This document shows, piece after piece, positions 61,255 to 64,000 of a stretch of 64,000 bases of DNA. Positions within the stretch are counted from its first letter, which is position 1, and the number at the start of each line of letters is the position of its first letter. Location: NCBI GenBank assembly GCA_963920665.1, contig OY987267.1, positions 17,050,001 through 17,114,000 on the forward strand, written 5' to 3'. The position numbers were made by a program, and so were the translations under genes. This DNA is from Straminergon stramineum (Eukaryota > Streptophyta > Bryopsida > Hypnales > Calliergonaceae). The notes beneath the pieces were generated by a model, which saw only the letters and a list, made by a program, of their open reading frames with translations, searched no databases and was not told the origin of the DNA.

Positions 61255-61994
61255 AGCTGACTATTGTCAACTGTCATAAATACTAAATAAATAAATAAAT
61301 ATTTATATATATTTTTGCCCTGAAATTAGAAAAAAGTCAAAGAAAAAAAATTAAAAAATGATGTGGTTGCCTCCCGACCACATTAGCATGCTGAAGTAGC
61401 ATAGTTCACCAAGTTCCCCATTGCCAAGAACTTGCAATCTTCTAATGGGGCCAAATCTCTTTTAATGCCTAAACCCCAAAGTGTGACAAATTAGAAAAAT
61501 TGAAATTTAATTACAAAAATATTTTTAAAAATTTCTAAAAAATGAAAATTCTCATTACTACCAAGTTAGTCATCTTCAATAAAAATTTCAAGTACATGGG
61601 CTTCATGCTCCAAAAGTTATGGCCCATGAAAACTCCGTCACTCCAAATGTGACACAAAATAGGACCAGTCTTTCTTGCAATCACCCTATAGGCAAGTCAA
61701 AATATTTGACAAATGTAGATTCTATCGTACAAAAATTTCAATTTCCTTGTTTTGATAATTTAGTGACTTTTGTGAGCTTAAATGACTTGGAAGTAAGGAA
61801 TACAATGATCTTCAAGCTAATTTGATCTTTTTAAAGTCAATGGTGCAATTTATATGTCATTTTAAATTTTTCTCCAAAAATTAGATAGGTTCTAAAAGTA
61901 GATTTGATTCATTTTTTAGTAATTAGTGATAATTAGTGGTTAATTCTAGACACTTCTAGAATTTAGAATGAGAAAAGGAAGGTCTTGGGAAGAC

Positions 61995-62002
61995 TATAAA
62001 AG
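61995..62002 (+). promoter_or_regulatory. TATA box of L3 LTR promoter
   Basis: TATAAAAG in the context agacTATAAAAGGTCATTCTC, followed by GGGTCCCTTCAAGCC at 62169, the same spacing as L1 and L2. Confidence 0.5.
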
Positions 62003-62200
62003 GTCATTCTCCCACAAGCCACTCCCTTTTTGGTGTTTGCCAAATTCATTGGCATTTTGTTTCGATGTTGGTATTAGCCAATTTGGCCATTTTATTGTCT
62101 CTTTGTATTTTTGAGCAATTTCACTCGTAAATTTACTTATGATTTGAAGCACTTCTTGAAGGAAGTGTGGGTCCCTTCAAGCCTTGCCTAATATTGAACA

Positions 62201-64000
62201 TTTCCATCTTGAATCATTTACTTACTAACATTTAGGTGGTTCTTTTCTCAAGTTCTTTTAAGATTTTGAGTCATTGTTATGTAAAATCCTAGAGGGTTCC
62301 AATCAAATTCTAACTAGGTCATTAATTGTTTGAAATTCCTTAGAATTTGCTTTAAACTTTTGTGATGATTTTGCAATAGTTTTTTATGTGGGATTTCCCA
62401 ATTCATAGAATTTCTCTAGAACCGTCACCTACAAGACACGTGTTGTTGTCAAGTTCTTTACATCAAATGTCTTGTGATTTTTTATTAACTAGTCAATTAC
62501 TAATCTGAAATAATTTCGTCCTAATCCTAGTGATGCTATTAGTTGGAATTCTTTAGAATCTAACATTGTCTTGTATTTTTTGATTTTGCACTGTCTAGCT
62601 CATTTGTGCAAGGATTTTTATTTTGGAAAATTTCTCCTAGAGTTTTCTTAGTTACTCTCATTTAGAAATTCAACAACAAAAACACATTGAGAACTTGGTT
62701 ATACTCATTCTATCTTAAGGGTGAGATAAAATACTCACATATTTCTAAAATTTAGGATTGAAAGAGCTATCAAACTGTCCATACCCACAAATGAGCCGCT
62801 CCAGTACTAGAATTGATTTCTCAAGGATGACATGATTTCTCTATAGGATTTTGACTTTTGAGGGAATTCATTTAGAAAAACTCAAAGGAATTATCTTTTA
62901 AAATATCACTAGCAAAGTTGTTTGAAGAGGAGTCATGTAACAATTGCTTCATCTTATCCCTTGAGTATATTTATAGGTCCTTCCCTTTTTTGACTTTCTT
63001 GAGCTTGTGCATCTTGATGTCACAAATGTAGAAAGATGGTGGAAGCTTTTCAAAAAGTTTTTCCTTGATAAAAGTAGCTTTCCAAACTCAAGGAAGCTTC
63101 TTAAGCACCTTCCAAGCTTGATGAAGAAGCTTAGGATCCTTGAGTATGTATAGGAGTCTAGTAAAGTTATAATCTTGTGTCTTTGCCAAAAAAATTGTTT
63201 GGAGCATTCAATCTTACTTTTATTCTAAGTCCGTTTCTATTAAGATCCTAGTACATTTGCCAAGATTCTTGTTTGATTTGGAGCACTCTTACTCTTATTT
63301 TAATTCCATGGGTGATTGCAAGAAACACTTGTTCTATTTCTTGTCTTCTTGCCCTTGGACAAGTAGTTTTGTGCTCATAACTTCAGCATCCTTAGTCTAT
63401 TTGATGTGAAATTTGGAAAGAAGGTAGATGTGGAAGTTTCAGACATTTCCTAATTTTTTCAAATTATTTTACTATTTTTAACCTGCCCCCGATTGGATAT
63501 CTATTTTGAAGGTGTACTACCTTTTCAAAGATTGACAAAGAGCTTTTTTGAAAATAGCAACATGTCGGTTGCTCACATGGGATCAAAGTGACCTTCCTTT
63601 GCACGAAGGCTACAAAGAGGGAAAAAATTTTCTACATGAATTTTTTGGTGCAATGGGAGTGCAATCTTCTCTAGAAAAATGGCTTTTTTTCTAGAATTTT
63701 TTTGAATTTTTTTGAATTACAAAAAATGAAAAAGTCAACAAACCATGTTTTTCCTATTTTCTATTGCCAATGGCTTCTATAGTACTCTATAGTACTCTAC
63801 AATACTACATAGTACTAAATCAGCGGTTTAGATTTACAAGCGCCGAAATCGACGGATTAGATACATAGGTGTGGTGTTAACCTGTGAATTTGACAAGTCT
63901 TCATAGTACTACCAGTCCTACAGCCAAAAACTACGATTTTGATCAAAAAAATGTGAAGTGTTTCTTGCAATCACCCCCATCCATAACACTTTTTATGGCC
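62201..64000. other. Gene-free stretch to window end
   Basis: No coding remnant is recognised. Around 63060-63135 there are several 'aaggaagctt' and 'agaagctt' words related in style to the palindrome family. A short tandem of CTATAGTACT-like units lies at 63777-63818. Confidence 0.45.
63777..63818. repeat. Short tandem of CTATAGTACT units
   Basis: Three to four degenerate units of about 10-13 bp (ctatagtact, ctatagtact, ctacaatact, acatagtact). Confidence 0.75.

Larger units (their letters stand above)
60250..62200 (+). mobile_element. LTR-type repeat copy L3
   Basis: A diverged third member of the L family. 60350-60620 follows L1 2250-2440 block by block (gtcgactaccttgattagtgataaaa... against gatcaactatccaaacttgtgatgaaaa...; ...ataataatgcaccccaaca against ...ataataagagactccaaca). 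The 61995-62181 promoter segment matches L1 and L2 in layout. A GC-richer block at 61025-61265 with inverted arms appears to be extra. No coding capacity. Boundaries are approximate. Confidence 0.5.

Noticed and set aside
1..64000. tRNA, rRNA, snRNA and riboswitch genes
   Set aside because: I looked for cloverleaf-like stems, B-box words and rRNA text on both strands and saw none.

Overview
The window reads as intergenic DNA from a large, repeat-filled plant nuclear genome. It is strongly AT-rich. I find no intact cellular gene, rRNA, tRNA or CRISPR array. What can be read is old mobile DNA broken by stops and frameshifts. The mix (CACTA-type and Mutator-like DNA elements, a Ty1/copia fragment, LTRs, foldbacks, microsatellites) points to a land plant. 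The DDE transposase type and the density of decayed repeats make me lean to a non-flowering plant such as a gymnosperm or fern, as inference only.

Layout. 1.5-7.4 kb is a nest: CACTA-like ends at 1515 and 7372 enclose an LTR-type repeat (L1, from about 1890), which is split by a GC-richer 1,280-bp solo LTR (3158-4437) with a perfect 5-bp target duplication (TCTTC). A 600-bp foldback lies at 6434-7032. 10.3-15.2 kb holds 'copy A', a decayed multi-exon gene on the + strand. 15-30 kb is gene-free, with two decayed tandem arrays and a perfect 64-bp duplication. 30.15-33.5 kb is L2, related to L1. 35.9-41.9 kb holds 'copy B' on the - strand, a better preserved relative of copy A. 42.3-45.5 kb holds a broken Mutator-like DDE transposase gene on the + strand, head to head with copy B and split by a 150-bp hairpin element. 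A SWIM zinc-finger fragment lies at 47.0 kb. 56.6-59.0 kb is a Ty1/copia pol fragment on the - strand. 60.3-62.2 kb is L3, a third L-family copy with the same TATA-box layout.

Main result. Copies A and B align exon by exon and end in a domain that reads as a beta-class amino DNA methyltransferase (N4-cytosine/N6-adenine type): a motif-IV-like strand (D-[I/M]-L-D) first, then a C-terminal EKNP...LIK.FSK..-VVL.C motif I, then HAC....RH.V..-S.S. The two copies share exon order and several exon edges, so they spread as DNA rather than as processed copies. Copy B starts a few hundred bases from the divergent Mutator-like transposase gene. This suggests, without proving it, a mobile element carrying both a transposase and a methyltransferase-like gene. 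All copies here are dead.
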